Counted from the stretch's first letter, positions 1-9,569 are shown. The stretch is 61,400 nt of DNA from Actinomycetota bacterium (GCA_004563715.1 SIRX01000146.1:1-61400); one strand, 5' to 3'. Notes: generated by a model not told the origin, from the sequence alone. Numbers and translations: made by a program.

Positions 1-95
1 TTCGCCAGCCAGAACACGTCTCGAAAGCCGTCTCCCGACTTCGCCTCCGGCTTCGGCGTGTACCGCGCCCGCCGTCTGTGCCTTAGCCCGTTCAT
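1..95 (-). CDS. N-terminus of a minus-strand protein truncated by the window edge (MNGLRHRRRARYTPKPEAKSGDGFRDVFWLA...), possibly a PadR-like regulator
   Basis: ATG at 95-93 with an open frame to the window edge; perfect palindrome just upstream. Family is a guess only. Confidence 0.4.
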   Translation of the reverse strand, partial: MNGLRHRRRARYTPKPEAKSGDGFRDVFWLA

Positions 96-115
96 CTTTC
101 GTCCCCTATTACTAG

Positions 116-136
116 TGTGTATATTCGATATACACA
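116..136. promoter_or_regulatory. 21-bp perfect inverted repeat TGTGTATAT-TCG-ATATACACA, putative operator
   Basis: 9-bp perfect arms, 3-nt centre, located 20 bp upstream of the minus-strand ATG at 95. Confidence 0.65.
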
Positions 137-293
137 ATAAAACAACAACATCCGCCGGGTGTCAAGGGCGGGCCGAAAAAATATGCGGTCCGGGCGGTGG
201 GGTATGGGGGTGTGTACCGGTTACGGGGCGCTTTGTTCTGGCGGCATTGTAAGATGACTTGATGAGCGAGCTTGGCAACCCGTATCGGGCAGG

Positions 294-1019
294 ATGTCCG
301 GAGCCATGAGCCCCCGGATGGTCCGCTGGGGCCGGTTCGCGCTGGTGATGGCCCTGGCGGTGGTGTTCGGGGCGCTCTACTCCTTCTCCGACGTGTTCCG
401 CTCGGAGGTCAACGAGGCCGCGGGCATCTTGAGCCGGGGGGACATAGCGGCCTTGAGGGACTACATACTCTCTTTCGGGCTCTGGGCGCCGGTAGCCTCG
501 CTCCTGTTGATGATCCTGCAGGCGATCGCGGCTCCGCTGCCGTCGTTCCTGATCACCTTCGCCAACGGGCTGGCGTTCGGCACGTTCTGGGGCTGGATGC
601 TGAGCATCCTCGGCCACGTCGTGGCGGCGATGGTGTGCTTCTGGATCTCGCGCGCCCTCGGGCGGGGGCCGGTGGAGGTGCTGGTTGGGAAGGTGGGCCT
701 TGAGTCCGCCGACCACTGGTTCGCCCGGTGGGGGCTCTACGCGGTCTTCGTTGGCCGGCTCGTTCCCGGCATCTCGTTCGACGTGATCTCTTACGCCTCC
801 GGTCTCACCCGGATGCGGTTCCGGAGCTTCTTGCTGGCGACGGCGCTCGGTATCGCGCCGCAGACCTTTCTCTACTCTTACCTCGGGCGCCAGGCGCCGG
901 AGTACGTCGGCGTCTTTCTCGTGTCGTCCGCCCTGGTCGTCGTTGGCGCGGTGGCGCTGGTTCTCTTCCGCCGCAGAAAAGCGGTGCGGGACGGTTCCCG
1001 GAAACGGACGGTAAGATAA
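294..1019 (+). CDS. TVP38/TMEM64 (SNARE-associated/DedA-like) family membrane protein
   Basis: Multi-TM protein with GRLVPGISFDVISYASGLTRMRFRSFLLATALG motif. Confidence 0.8.
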   Translation: MSGAMSPRMVRWGRFALVMALAVVFGALYSFSDVFRSEVNEAAGILSRGDIAALRDYILSFGLWAPVASLLLMILQAIAAPLPSFLITFANGLAFGTFWGWMLSILGHVVAAMVCFWISRALGRGPVEVLVGKVGLESADHWFARWGLYAVFVGRLVPGISFDVISYASGLTRMRFRSFLLATALGIAPQTFLYSYLGRQAPEYVGVFLVSSALVVVGAVALVLFRRRKAVRDGSRKRTVR

Positions 1020-1116
1020 ACGGGCACGGCAGCGTGGATATCGGGAGGTTTCTCTGGGTTTCTTCGAGAGGATAAAGCGTGGGATCTTCGGGGGTAGCGG
1101 CCGGGACGGTGAAGAA

Positions 1117-1494
1117 ATGTCCCCGGTGCTCGAAGCGGGAGAGGCGGAGAAGGTCGGTACCTCCGAAGACCCCCTGCACGGTTACGAGGAGGCGTTGGAG
1201 CGCAACTTCGCGGCGATGGAGGCCGAGCAGCGGGGGGAGGTGGACCGGGCGATCTCCCTCTACGAAGAGAGCCTCGCCGGGGAGTTCGTCGAGAGCCATC
1301 CTTACGAGCGGCTCGCCAACCTCTACGAGCAACGGCGGTCCTACGGGGAAGCCTTGCGGGTGCTGGAGACGTATATCCGGCTCGCGCGCAGCGGGAAGCT
1401 CCCCCGGGGAGCCCAGCGTTCGGCGGACCGGAGGCTCCCTGACATAGAGCAGCGGGCCGCCCGGTACCGGGGCCTGTTGCACGGGTCGGAATGA
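1117..1494 (+). CDS. Small tetratricopeptide-repeat-like protein
   Basis: Helical repeat pattern (AISLYEESLAGEFVESHPYERLANLYEQRRSYGEALRVLETYI); overlaps tdk start by 4 nt. Confidence 0.6.
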   Translation: MSPVLEAGEAEKVGTSEDPLHGYEEALERNFAAMEAEQRGEVDRAISLYEESLAGEFVESHPYERLANLYEQRRSYGEALRVLETYIRLARSGKLPRGAQRSADRRLPDIEQRAARYRGLLHGSE

Positions 1495-2060
1495 GCGGCC
1501 GGCGGACGACGGGCTCCCTCACCGTCATCACGGGCTCGATGTTCGCGGGGAAGACGGAGGAGTTGATCCGTCGGGTGCGCCGCGCCCTCTACGCCCGCCG
1601 CACCGTTCAGGTGTTCAAGCACGCGCTCGATACCCGATCGGAGTCCACCGAGGTACGTTCCCACGACGGCGCCTTGCACGAGGCCGTAGCGGTCACGACG
1701 GGCGAGGAGGTGGTCGCGGGCGTAGAAGAGCCTACCGATCTGGTGGCCATCGAGGAGGCGCAGTTTTTCGACGCGGAAATCGTAACCGCGGTCGAGGAGT
1801 TGGCGGATGGAGGGTACGAGGTCGTGGTCACGGGGCTCGACATGGACTTCCGGGGCGAGCCCTTCGGCCCGATGCCCGCGTTGCTCGCCGTGGCCGACGA
1901 GGTCGTCAAGCTGCGCGCCATCTGCGCCCGCTGCGGCCGGGACGCTTCACGTTCCCAACGCCTCATAGACGGCGAGCCCGCGGCCGCTTCCGCGCCCACC
2001 ATACTCGTCGGCGCGCGGGAGAGCTACGAGGCGCGGTGCCGCCAGTGCCACCAGGTCTAG
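1491..2060 (+). CDS. tdk: Thymidine kinase
   Basis: GSMFAGKTEELIRRVRRA P-loop, Zn-binding CARCG...CRQCH, GLDMDFRGEPFGPMP. Confidence 0.93.
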   Translation: MSGRRTTGSLTVITGSMFAGKTEELIRRVRRALYARRTVQVFKHALDTRSESTEVRSHDGALHEAVAVTTGEEVVAGVEEPTDLVAIEEAQFFDAEIVTAVEELADGGYEVVVTGLDMDFRGEPFGPMPALLAVADEVVKLRAICARCGRDASRSQRLIDGEPAAASAPTILVGARESYEARCRQCHQV

Positions 2061-2144
2061 AGGTTTGAGATCGACCCGGGTAAGATGGTTTCCGGTGGGT
2101 AAGTATTTCCCGGAACCGCGTCGGGGATTTTTAGGAGGAAGTCA

Positions 2145-2423
2145 TTGGTTGCAAGAGAGAGGCCGGAAGCCTGGGTGGGCGAGATGGTAACCGTGACGCT
2201 GGCCGTGCGTAACCCGCAGGAATTCACGGGCCGGCTGGAAGAAGTCAACGACCGGGGCGTGGTGTTGACCATAGCCCCGGACCGGCCGGGAGCGTTGGAA
2301 GCGTTCTACCCCTGGAGCGCCGTGCGGCGGCTGCGGCCAGGCTCCGAGGGAGAAGGGGAGCCGGACCGGGGCGGCCCGGACCGCCCGGAACGGCTTCCGG
2401 GGGACCCCGGCTGGTTTTCGTAA
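2145..2423 (+). CDS. Hypothetical small protein, possibly Sm/LSM-like fold
   Basis: TTG start preceded by AGGAGG; VTVTLAVRNPQEFTGRLEEVNDRGVVLTI. Confidence 0.5.
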   Translation: MVARERPEAWVGEMVTVTLAVRNPQEFTGRLEEVNDRGVVLTIAPDRPGALEAFYPWSAVRRLRPGSEGEGEPDRGGPDRPERLPGDPGWFS

Positions 2424-2745
2424 CGGCTCGTACGCAGCCGGGCCGCCCGGCGTGTACCGGCCCGCGTAGACGGAAGCCAGCCGGCTGCCGGGACCCTAGA
2501 CCGTGTTTCTCGTAGCCTGGGGCACCGTGCATCACGCTCTTCAAGCCTGCCGCCCTGAGGGCGGAGATCATCTACCGGGCCGGGGCGCCGGTTTCTACGG
2601 CCTTCGACGCATTCCCCGGTGTTCTCGGCGGCGCGGCGGGTGCCTGGTTCGCCGGCCGTTTCCGCGTCCGCCAGGACGGGACGCCCGTCGAACCAACATC
2701 TATACTCGAGACCGCGTAGTGAGGCAGAATCGAAAGGTGGTGCCG

Positions 2746-3246
2746 GTGGCGATCTTTGACGACTTGAAGGCTGCGAACCGCGAGTACGCGGGCTCGTTCG
2801 AGGGCGGAGACCTGCCGGTGCCCCCGGCCCGGCGGGTGGCCGTCGTGACCTGCATGGACGCCCGGCTCCACCCCGAGAAGTTCCTCGGCCTGGAACTGGG
2901 CGACGCCCACGTTATAAGGAACGCCGGCGGGCGGGTCTCCGAAGACGCCATCCGCTCGCTCGTGATCTCCCAGCGCCTCCTGGGCACCCGGGAGGTCGTC
3001 GTAATACAGCACACCGACTGCGGCATGATGACCTTCAAAAATGAAGACCTGGTAGCGAAGGTCCGGGAGGAGCTGGGGGCGGACGCCTCGCATATGGACT
3101 TCCTGCCCTTCTCCGACCTGGAGCAGAGCGTGCGCGACGACGTGCGAAAGCTCCGGGACTCAGACCTTATCCCCGACGACATCACCCTCGTGGGCGCCGT
3201 CTACGACGTGGAGAGGGGCGAGGTTCGTGAGGTCTTGCGGGCCTGA
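2746..3246 (+). CDS. Beta-carbonic anhydrase family protein
   Basis: CMDARLHP, HVIRNAGGRVSEDAIRSL, HTDCGMMTF zinc-ligand motifs; likely GTG start at 2746 inside the longer ORF 2503-3246. Confidence 0.88.
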   Translation: MAIFDDLKAANREYAGSFEGGDLPVPPARRVAVVTCMDARLHPEKFLGLELGDAHVIRNAGGRVSEDAIRSLVISQRLLGTREVVVIQHTDCGMMTFKNEDLVAKVREELGADASHMDFLPFSDLEQSVRDDVRKLRDSDLIPDDITLVGAVYDVERGEVREVLRA

Positions 3247-3339
3247 GGGGACTATACGTTGGCCGCGTTACGAAAACTCCGTTTCCGGGCACAATATTAG
3301 GGACGTTCTTCGGGTAGACCGGGAAAAGGAGGATAACCC

Positions 3340-4008
3340 TTGGACACTACGACGCTGGTGATCATCATCGTGGCGGCCGCCGTGGTAATCGCCCTGATCG
3401 CGCTGTTCTTCTTCCTGCGCGGTAGCGGGGACGGCGAACAAGAGGAGCACGAGCGCGAGCGGGAGCAGGAGCGCGAGAGCCGGCGGGAGCGGGCCCGGGA
3501 GGAGTTCGGGCCAGAGTACGAACGCGCGGCGCGGGAGCGCGGCTCGGAGGATGAGGCCGCCGAGGAGTTGCAAGAGCGCCGCGAGAAGGTACGCCGCGAG
3601 ACGGAGCCGCTCTCCGACGAGAGCCGCCAGCGCTACGAGGGCCGCTGGGAGGAGGTCGAGCAGGTCTTCGTGGACAACCCGGCGCGCTCCATAGAGATGG
3701 CCGACCGGACGGTCTCGGACCTCATGGAGGAGCGCAAGTTCGTCGCGGACGTCGCCCAGGACGACGCGGAGACGGAGAAACGTCTGGGCGTGGCCTACCC
3801 GGACGTCGCCGACGACTACCGGGAGGCGCGCAGGATGCGGGCCGGCATGATCGGCCGCGCGGACGACAGCGGTGAGGCGCGGGACGGGGACGCGGAAGGG
3901 CATTCCGAGGGCTCCGACCAGGGCTCCCGCGGGGAAGACGACACCGAGACCCTGCGGCAGGCGCTGCGTAAGTACCGGACGGTGTACAAAAAGCTGATCG
4001 AAGGTTAG
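3340..4008 (+). CDS. Membrane-anchored, highly charged coiled-coil hypothetical protein
   Basis: Single N-terminal TM then Glu/Arg-rich region and conserved-looking C-terminal RYEGRWEEVEQVFVDNPARSIEMADRTVSDLM. Confidence 0.7.
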   Translation: MDTTTLVIIIVAAAVVIALIALFFFLRGSGDGEQEEHEREREQERESRRERAREEFGPEYERAARERGSEDEAAEELQERREKVRRETEPLSDESRQRYEGRWEEVEQVFVDNPARSIEMADRTVSDLMEERKFVADVAQDDAETEKRLGVAYPDVADDYREARRMRAGMIGRADDSGEARDGDAEGHSEGSDQGSRGEDDTETLRQALRKYRTVYKKLIEG

Positions 4009-4105
4009 CGAAGGTTAGAGAAAGCCCGGCGAACGTCGCCGGGAGCATCCGCCGTATAAAAAATACGGGCAGAGGTTTCGAGCCGACGGGCAGGGGTGAT
4101 GCACA

Positions 4106-6127
4106 GTGGCGGAGAACCTGGTCACCAAGATACTCAAGGAACACCTGATCAGCGGCGAGCTGGAGCCCGGCGAGGAGGTCGGGCTCGGCATAGACCAGAC
4201 GCTGTTGCAGGACGCCACGGGGACGATGGCGTGCCTCCAGTTCGAGCGGATGGGGGTAGATAGGGTCCAGGTCCCCTTCGCCGTACAGTACGTGGACCAC
4301 AACATCATCCAGCTCGACCACAAAAACCCCGACGACCACCGCTTTCTGCAGGCGTTCGCGGCGAAGTACGGCATGCGTTACAGCCGGCCCGGCAACGGCA
4401 TCTGCCACTACCTGCACGTCGAGCGCTTCGCCAAACCCGGGGCCACCCTTATCGGGGCCGACTCCCACACCACGACCTCGGGGGCGGTGGGCTCCATCGC
4501 CATCGGGGCCGGCGGGCTCGACGTGGCTCTGGTCATGGCCGGCAGACCCTTCGAGACGCCCGCGCCCAAAGTGGTCGGCGTCGAGGTCACCGGCGAGTTC
4601 CCCGGCTGGGTTACTCCTAAAGACGTGATCCTGGAGCTGCTCCGGCGGCGGGGCGTGAGCGGCGGCCTGAACCGCATCTTCGAGTTCTACGGACCGGGAC
4701 TGGAGAACATAGACATTACGGGACGGATCACGATCTGCAACATGATCGCCGAGCTGGGCGCGACCACCGGCGTCTTCCCCTCCGACGATAGGACCCGCGA
4801 GTGGATGGAGGCCCAGCAGCGTCCGGACGACTTCCGGGCGCTGGCCGCCGACGAGGGCGCGGACTACGACGAGCACGAGCACGTAGACCTCTCCGAGCTT
4901 GTCCCGCTTATCGCGCAACCCCACTCGCCGGGCAACGTGGTGCCCGTGGAGGAAGTGGCCGGCACGAAGGCCGCCCAGGTCTGTATCGGCAGCTCGGTCA
5001 ACTCCGGCTTCGAGGACCTGGCGGTGGCCGCGGCGGTTTTGCGGGGCGAGGTGGTCCATCCCGGCGTCGTCATGACCGTCACGCCGGGGAGCCGCCAGAT
5101 CCTGGACTCCATCGCCCGGTCCGGCGTGTACTCGGACCTGGTGCGGGCCGGGGCCCGAATGCTGGAGCCCGTCTGCGGGCCGTGCGTCGGGATGGGCCAG
5201 GCCCCGCCGTCGGACGCCGTGAGCGTCAGGACCTTCAACCGCAACTTCCCCGGCCGCTCGGGGACGCAGACGGACCAGGTCTACCTCACCACCCCGACGG
5301 TGGCGGCGGCTACCGCGCTGCGGGGCGTTATAACCGACCCGCGCGATCTGGGCGACTACCCGGACCTGCCCGAAGCGCCGGTGGAGCCCGCGGTGGATGA
5401 CCGCCAGATCCTGGAGCCCGCGCCGGAGGACGAGGCGGCGGGCATCGAGATACCGCGCGGCCCCAACATAAAGCCGCCGCCGGAGCCCGAGGAACTGCCG
5501 GACGACCTCTCGGCCACCGTGACCATCGTGGTCGAGGACGACGTCTCCACCGGCGACCTGGCCCCCGACGGCGTGGAGGTCATGTCGTTCCGCTCCAACG
5601 TGCCGGAGATCGCGAAGTTCACCTTTCGCCGCTTCGACCCCGAGTACCACGAGAAGGCGCAGGAGATGGCGCCGGGCATTATCGTGGGGGGCGAGAACTA
5701 CGGCCAGGGCAGCAGCCGGGAGCACGCCGCGCTCGCGCCGCTGCATCTCGGCATCCGGGCGGTGGTCGCCAAGAGCTTCGCCCGCATCCACCGCCGCAAC
5801 CTGGTCTCCCAGGGCATCCTGGCGCTGGAGTTCGAGGACGGCGGAGACTACGAGAAGTTCGAGCAGGGCCAGGAGTGGGAGCTGCCGGACATCCGCCGGC
5901 GCCTGGAGGACGGCGACGAGAAGGTGAAGGCCCGCCGGGACGGCGAGGAGGTGACGCTGCTCGCCAACCTCTCGGAGCGGGAGCGCAGGATCCTGCTGGA
6001 CGGCGGCATCCTGCGCCAGCTACGCCGGGAGCAGCAAGAGGCGCCCGCCACCGGCAGGCACGAGCCCGAAAGCGCCGAGGCCCGCAACGCCGGAGACCGC
6101 CCGAACCCCGAGGCGCCAAGGGGCTAG
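4106..6127 (+). CDS. Aconitate hydratase (mitochondrial-type/AcnA-like, 673 aa)
   Basis: [41 protein letters not shown] motifs. Confidence 0.92.
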   Translation: MAENLVTKILKEHLISGELEPGEEVGLGIDQTLLQDATGTMACLQFERMGVDRVQVPFAVQYVDHNIIQLDHKNPDDHRFLQAFAAKYGMRYSRPGNGICHYLHVERFAKPGATLIGADSHTTTSGAVGSIAIGAGGLDVALVMAGRPFETPAPKVVGVEVTGEFPGWVTPKDVILELLRRRGVSGGLNRIFEFYGPGLENIDITGRITICNMIAELGATTGVFPSDDRTREWMEAQQRPDDFRALAADEGADYDEHEHVDLSELVPLIAQPHSPGNVVPVEEVAGTKAAQVCIGSSVNSGFEDLAVAAAVLRGEVVHPGVVMTVTPGSRQILDSIARSGVYSDLVRAGARMLEPVCGPCVGMGQAPPSDAVSVRTFNRNFPGRSGTQTDQVYLTTPTVAAATALRGVITDPRDLGDYPDLPEAPVEPAVDDRQILEPAPEDEAAGIEIPRGPNIKPPPEPEELPDDLSATVTIVVEDDVSTGDLAPDGVEVMSFRSNVPEIAKFTFRRFDPEYHEKAQEMAPGIIVGGENYGQGSSREHAALAPLHLGIRAVVAKSFARIHRRNLVSQGILALEFEDGGDYEKFEQGQEWELPDIRRRLEDGDEKVKARRDGEEVTLLANLSERERRILLDGGILRQLRREQQEAPATGRHEPESAEARNAGDRPNPEAPRG

Positions 6128-6163
6128 AAACAGAAGATCTCTATCGCCGGGTTCCCCGTCCCG

Positions 6164-6907
6164 TCATGCGATCACCGGCCACCAGTAGAAGACTATGTAC
6201 GCTCCGGCCACCGCCAGCAGTACCCCGGAGAGAAGCCGGACGTAAGGCACGGCGCTGCGGACCCGGGAGACCACCCCTTTCTTGAAAAACGCCAGGGCCA
6301 GGGTGAGGACCAGCAACACCGAGGCCATGCCCAGACCATAGCTCGCGAACTGTACCGTCCCCGATACGAAGCTGCCGCTGGTAAAGCTGGTCCCCATCAC
6401 CGCGAGGAACACCGGCAGGGTGCAGCTTAGCGAGGCCAACCCGTAGGCCAGACCGAAAAGGAAAAAACCCCGAACGCCCACCGAGGTGGGGTCTCCAACG
6501 CGCGCGGCGAGACGCTCGAAGGCGCCGGTGTAGAACGTACGACCGGCTAGCACCCAGAGCCCCATCAATACGAGCGCCACGCCGATAACCGTACCGACCC
6601 AGGGCATCGCGCCCAGGAGGGCGTTCCCGCCGGACGCGACGACCACGCCGGCCAGCCCGAAAAGCAGGATAAAGCCCAGGGAGACCACGCCCCCGATCAG
6701 GACCGCCCGGAACGCCCGGCCCGCGGCCGGGCGTTTCTCGAAGCCTTCCTCCTGGCTGCCGAGGTAGAGTGAGAGGTAGGCGGGCAGCATCGCGAAACCG
6801 CAGGGGTTGACCGCCGCCACGATGCCCGCGCCGAAGGCGAACCCGAACGGGAGCAACGCGCCGAGGCTCGTCAACCACTGGGTAAAGAATTCCTGGAGCC
6901 CGGTCAC
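6164..6907 (-). CDS. ccdA: Cytochrome c biogenesis/thiol-disulfide transporter CcdA-like membrane protein
   Basis: GIVAAVNPCGFAMLPAYLSLYLG and SLSCTLPVFLAVMG motifs; GTG start overlaps preceding stop (GTGA). Confidence 0.88.
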   Translation of the reverse strand: MTGLQEFFTQWLTSLGALLPFGFAFGAGIVAAVNPCGFAMLPAYLSLYLGSQEEGFEKRPAAGRAFRAVLIGGVVSLGFILLFGLAGVVVASGGNALLGAMPWVGTVIGVALVLMGLWVLAGRTFYTGAFERLAARVGDPTSVGVRGFFLFGLAYGLASLSCTLPVFLAVMGTSFTSGSFVSGTVQFASYGLGMASVLLVLTLALAFFKKGVVSRVRSAVPYVRLLSGVLLAVAGAYIVFYWWPVIA

Positions 6908-7632
6908 AGCACGCTTTCCAGCGTTGCCCGTATCGTCCCGGCGTCCGTGATGGCGACGTCCCGGAAGACCTCCTCCCCGGCTTTGTCGAGGATGATGGTG
7001 GTCTCCAGAGCGCTCGCCCCGAACCTCTGGGCTATATCTCCTCCGTCGAGTACGGTAGGCAAGGGCTCGGTGATACCGGCCTGGTTGTTGAACGCCTCGA
7101 TGGACTGCTCCGTTTCAAACGGGTCGATGGATATCATCAGCATGTTGAGCCCACGATCCTCGTAGGCCGGGAGGATCTCGGACCACGTCCGAGCTTCCTC
7201 CATGCACCGCGGTCACCAGCCCGCCATGAAAAACAGCGCCGTCACCTCCCCCTGGCCTATGCTGACCTCCTCGCCTCCGATCGTGGTGACGACCAATCCG
7301 GAAGGGTCTTCTTGATCCGAACCAGTCCCCGGCTCGTCTTCAGCGGCTCCGTTATCGGCCGGGGCTGGGTCCGCGCCCTCTGTCGCAGCCTCCTCCGAAG
7401 CGGTCTCCTCGGGTGCGGCCTCCTCCGGAACGGTCTCCTCGGGTGCGGCCTCCTCCGGAACGGTCTCATCCGGGGTGGCCTCTTCGTCGGCGCTACCGGG
7501 GGTGGTAGCCTCCTGGGTTTGGGGTTCGGGCGAGTCCGGGCGTTCGGCCTGGCCGGCATCGTCGCCGCAAGAAGCCAGAACGAACATCGTCGCCAGGAGC
7601 AACATTAACGTCAGGGATCGCTTCATCCTCAC
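6904..7632 (-). CDS. Thioredoxin-fold (redoxin/TlpA-like) lipoprotein, predicted selenoprotein read through in-frame TGA at 7215-7213 (WUPRC)
   Basis: ORFs 7213-7632 and 6904-7203 are in the same frame, joined by ...FFMAGW-TGA-P-R-C-MEEARTWSEILPAYEDRGLNMLMISID; lipobox LASC; SECIS-like hairpin downstream of the TGA. Confidence 0.82.
7171..7200 (-). promoter_or_regulatory. Putative bacterial SECIS hairpin GAGGA-AG-CUCGGA-CGUGG-UCCGAG-A-UCCUC
   Basis: 11 Watson-Crick pairs, 5-nt apical loop with G at position 2, loop starts 25 nt after the UGA. Confidence 0.72.
7389..7478. repeat. 3 x 30-bp tandem repeat encoding EETVPEEAAP-type decapeptides in the lipoprotein linker
   Basis: Units CCTCCTCCGGAACGGTCTCCTCGGGTGCGG with minor variants at 7389, 7419 and 7449. 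Confidence 0.85.
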
Positions 7633-8840
7633 CTCTCGTTTTGGGGGTCGTAGACTCGCGTTTCGGGCCGGAAGGCGGCCCAGGAGAACCAGAAGTGGTC
7701 TATGCTCACGACGGGCTCCAGCCGGCTACCCGCTAGCTCTCCGGCTACGGCTTCACCGAGCACGTTCCATTCGCTGCCGGTCTCTTTGTCGAGTATAGTG
7801 CCTCCTTCGGAACGGAAAGTGAGCGTCCTGCCGTCGGCCTCTCTGGAGAACGCGTTTGCGGAGCCCACGTCCCGGCCCGCGTCTATAGAGCCTTCATCCA
7901 GGGCTGAGGCGGTTCCCTCTTGCCAGAAAACAGCCACGGGCTCCCCGGCCACGGTGTCGTTTACGGCGCGGTGTTCGCTGAGGACCCCGTAAGGGTAGGC
8001 GACGGCTTCCTCGGGGGCGTCCACGGTTATGACGCGCGCCATGGGCGGTAGATCGCCCGGGGTGTCCGGCCCGTCGTAGAGGAACGGCGAGGAGTCTACG
8101 TCATCGTAGCCGGCGTAGGGGTTGCGCCCGTAGTCGCGGTTGAAGCCGGTCTCCCGCGAGAGGACTTCGGCGTCCGGGTGGGCGGCTCGGACTTCGTCCC
8201 AGGATACGATAGGAGAAGGAAGGGTTTCGAGCTTCTCGCCGTTAAGCTCTCCGGCGATGGCCTCGCCCGTGGCCTGCTGCCACCAGCTCTCGGTCTGGCG
8301 GTCGTACATGATCAGGTTAGAGAACCTCAACCTCCCGGTGGTGCCGAAGTCCAGTTCCCGGCCCTCCACGGTCCTCTCGAAGGTAATGGCCGTGTTGCAC
8401 AGCGGACAGAAGGTCACGGACACAGGGATGCCGCCCACGGTGTCGTTGACGATCTCGTGCCACACGATCAACTGGATGGGGTACGCTCGGACCTCGCCGG
8501 CCACTTGCAAAAGGATCACCGGCTCCCGGCCTTCGAGCCACCGGTCCGCCTCCGAAACACCGGCGAAGCGCGGCTTGTCGATGGCGGGTATGCCGTCTTT
8601 GGGCGGGCCTCCGGAGCGTATCTCCTCGTAGGATACGCTGTGCCGGTTGAAATCCGTGTCGAACTCCCGCTCGGCTCCGGATGGCGGTTCTTCGGCGGTC
8701 GTGGTCTGTCCTCCGGGGGTAACGCCGGAGCCGGCTCCTTCCTCACCGGATGAACCGCAGGCTGGTAGAAGCAGCATCGCGGCAACGGCGACCATCGCCG
8801 CCACGAGGACGAACGGGCTTCTCGAAGCCACTACTCCCAC
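7629..8840 (-). CDS. DUF3179 domain-containing lipoprotein
   Basis: N-terminal lipobox LPAC; VTFCPLCNTAITFERTVEGRELDFGTTGRLRFSNLIMYDRQTESWWQQATGEAIAGEL; stop overlaps the next gene's GTG start. Confidence 0.88.
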   Translation of the reverse strand: MGVVASRSPFVLVAAMVAVAAMLLLPACGSSGEEGAGSGVTPGGQTTTAEEPPSGAEREFDTDFNRHSVSYEEIRSGGPPKDGIPAIDKPRFAGVSEADRWLEGREPVILLQVAGEVRAYPIQLIVWHEIVNDTVGGIPVSVTFCPLCNTAITFERTVEGRELDFGTTGRLRFSNLIMYDRQTESWWQQATGEAIAGELNGEKLETLPSPIVSWDEVRAAHPDAEVLSRETGFNRDYGRNPYAGYDDVDSSPFLYDGPDTPGDLPPMARVITVDAPEEAVAYPYGVLSEHRAVNDTVAGEPVAVFWQEGTASALDEGSIDAGRDVGSANAFSREADGRTLTFRSEGGTILDKETGSEWNVLGEAVAGELAGSRLEPVVSIDHFWFSWAAFRPETRVYDPQNER

Positions 8841-9133
8841 CGTATAGCCACCTCATCTCACGAGCCGGACGGCTGAACCCTGCGCTTTGAACGTTCAGCC
8901 TCTTTGCATAACCTCTCTGCTGTTTCTACTGACTGCCCGCGGTCCAGATTTCTTACGGAAAGCCGCGTTCGTAACCGCCCGGGAAAACCTGGTGAAAGAC
9001 GGGCGGGGGACGAAGTAAGAAATCCCCACCTTGCTCGATCAGTGTGAGAGAAAGGCGAAATGGCACGGTTGACGCAAATGTTTACCAGGTGTTCATGCGA
9101 AACGTCGGACAACCAACGAAGGAGGAGATCTCT

Positions 9134-9553
9134 GTGGAAGCACTGGATCCGGTAGCACGGTACGCGCACTGGGCCCTGCGCCTGGCGTTGGGTAGCGTGT
9201 TTCTCTACCACGGCCTGGAGAAGCTGTTCGCCCTGGGCCCGACGGCGGAGATGATGGGGATGCCCGTGTTCGTGTTGTTGCTGGTCGCGCTGGCGGAGAC
9301 GGCGGGAGGAGCGCTAATTCTCCTGGGCGGTGTGTTGTACGATTGGATGACGCGGCTCGGGGCGCTCCTGATCATCCCGGTGATGATCGGCGCGATCTCC
9401 CTGGTCCACTGGGGGCAGTGGAGCTTCGTGCCCTCCGAGACTCATCCCATGGGCGGCATGGAGTTTCAGGTTACGCTCATACTCATCTCCCTGTACTTCC
9501 TACTGAAAGGCAACGGGGTCAACAACGCGGGCGCGCCAAAGACCAGCGGCTAG
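9134..9553 (+). CDS. DoxX family membrane protein
   Basis: RLALGSVFLYHGLEKLFALGPTAEMMG...ETAGGALILLGG; GTG start with GGAGGAG upstream. Confidence 0.85.
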   Translation: MEALDPVARYAHWALRLALGSVFLYHGLEKLFALGPTAEMMGMPVFVLLLVALAETAGGALILLGGVLYDWMTRLGALLIIPVMIGAISLVHWGQWSFVPSETHPMGGMEFQVTLILISLYFLLKGNGVNNAGAPKTSG

Positions 9554-9569
9554 AATCGGGGCACAGAAA

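Noticed and set aside
3722-5791. 689-aa minus-strand ORF antisense to aconitase
   Set aside because: High-GC shadow ORF; low-complexity composition and no family motifs, while the plus strand has clear aconitase motifs.
7204-7215. Simple pseudogene or frameshift explanation for the split redoxin gene
   Set aside because: The two halves are in the same frame with only a TGA at the exact attacking-Cys position, and a SECIS-like hairpin follows. Sequencing error cannot be excluded without resequencing.
7389-7478. Regular 30-bp repeats as a CRISPR array
   Set aside because: Contiguous repeats without unique spacers, in frame within a lipoprotein linker, and no cas genes.
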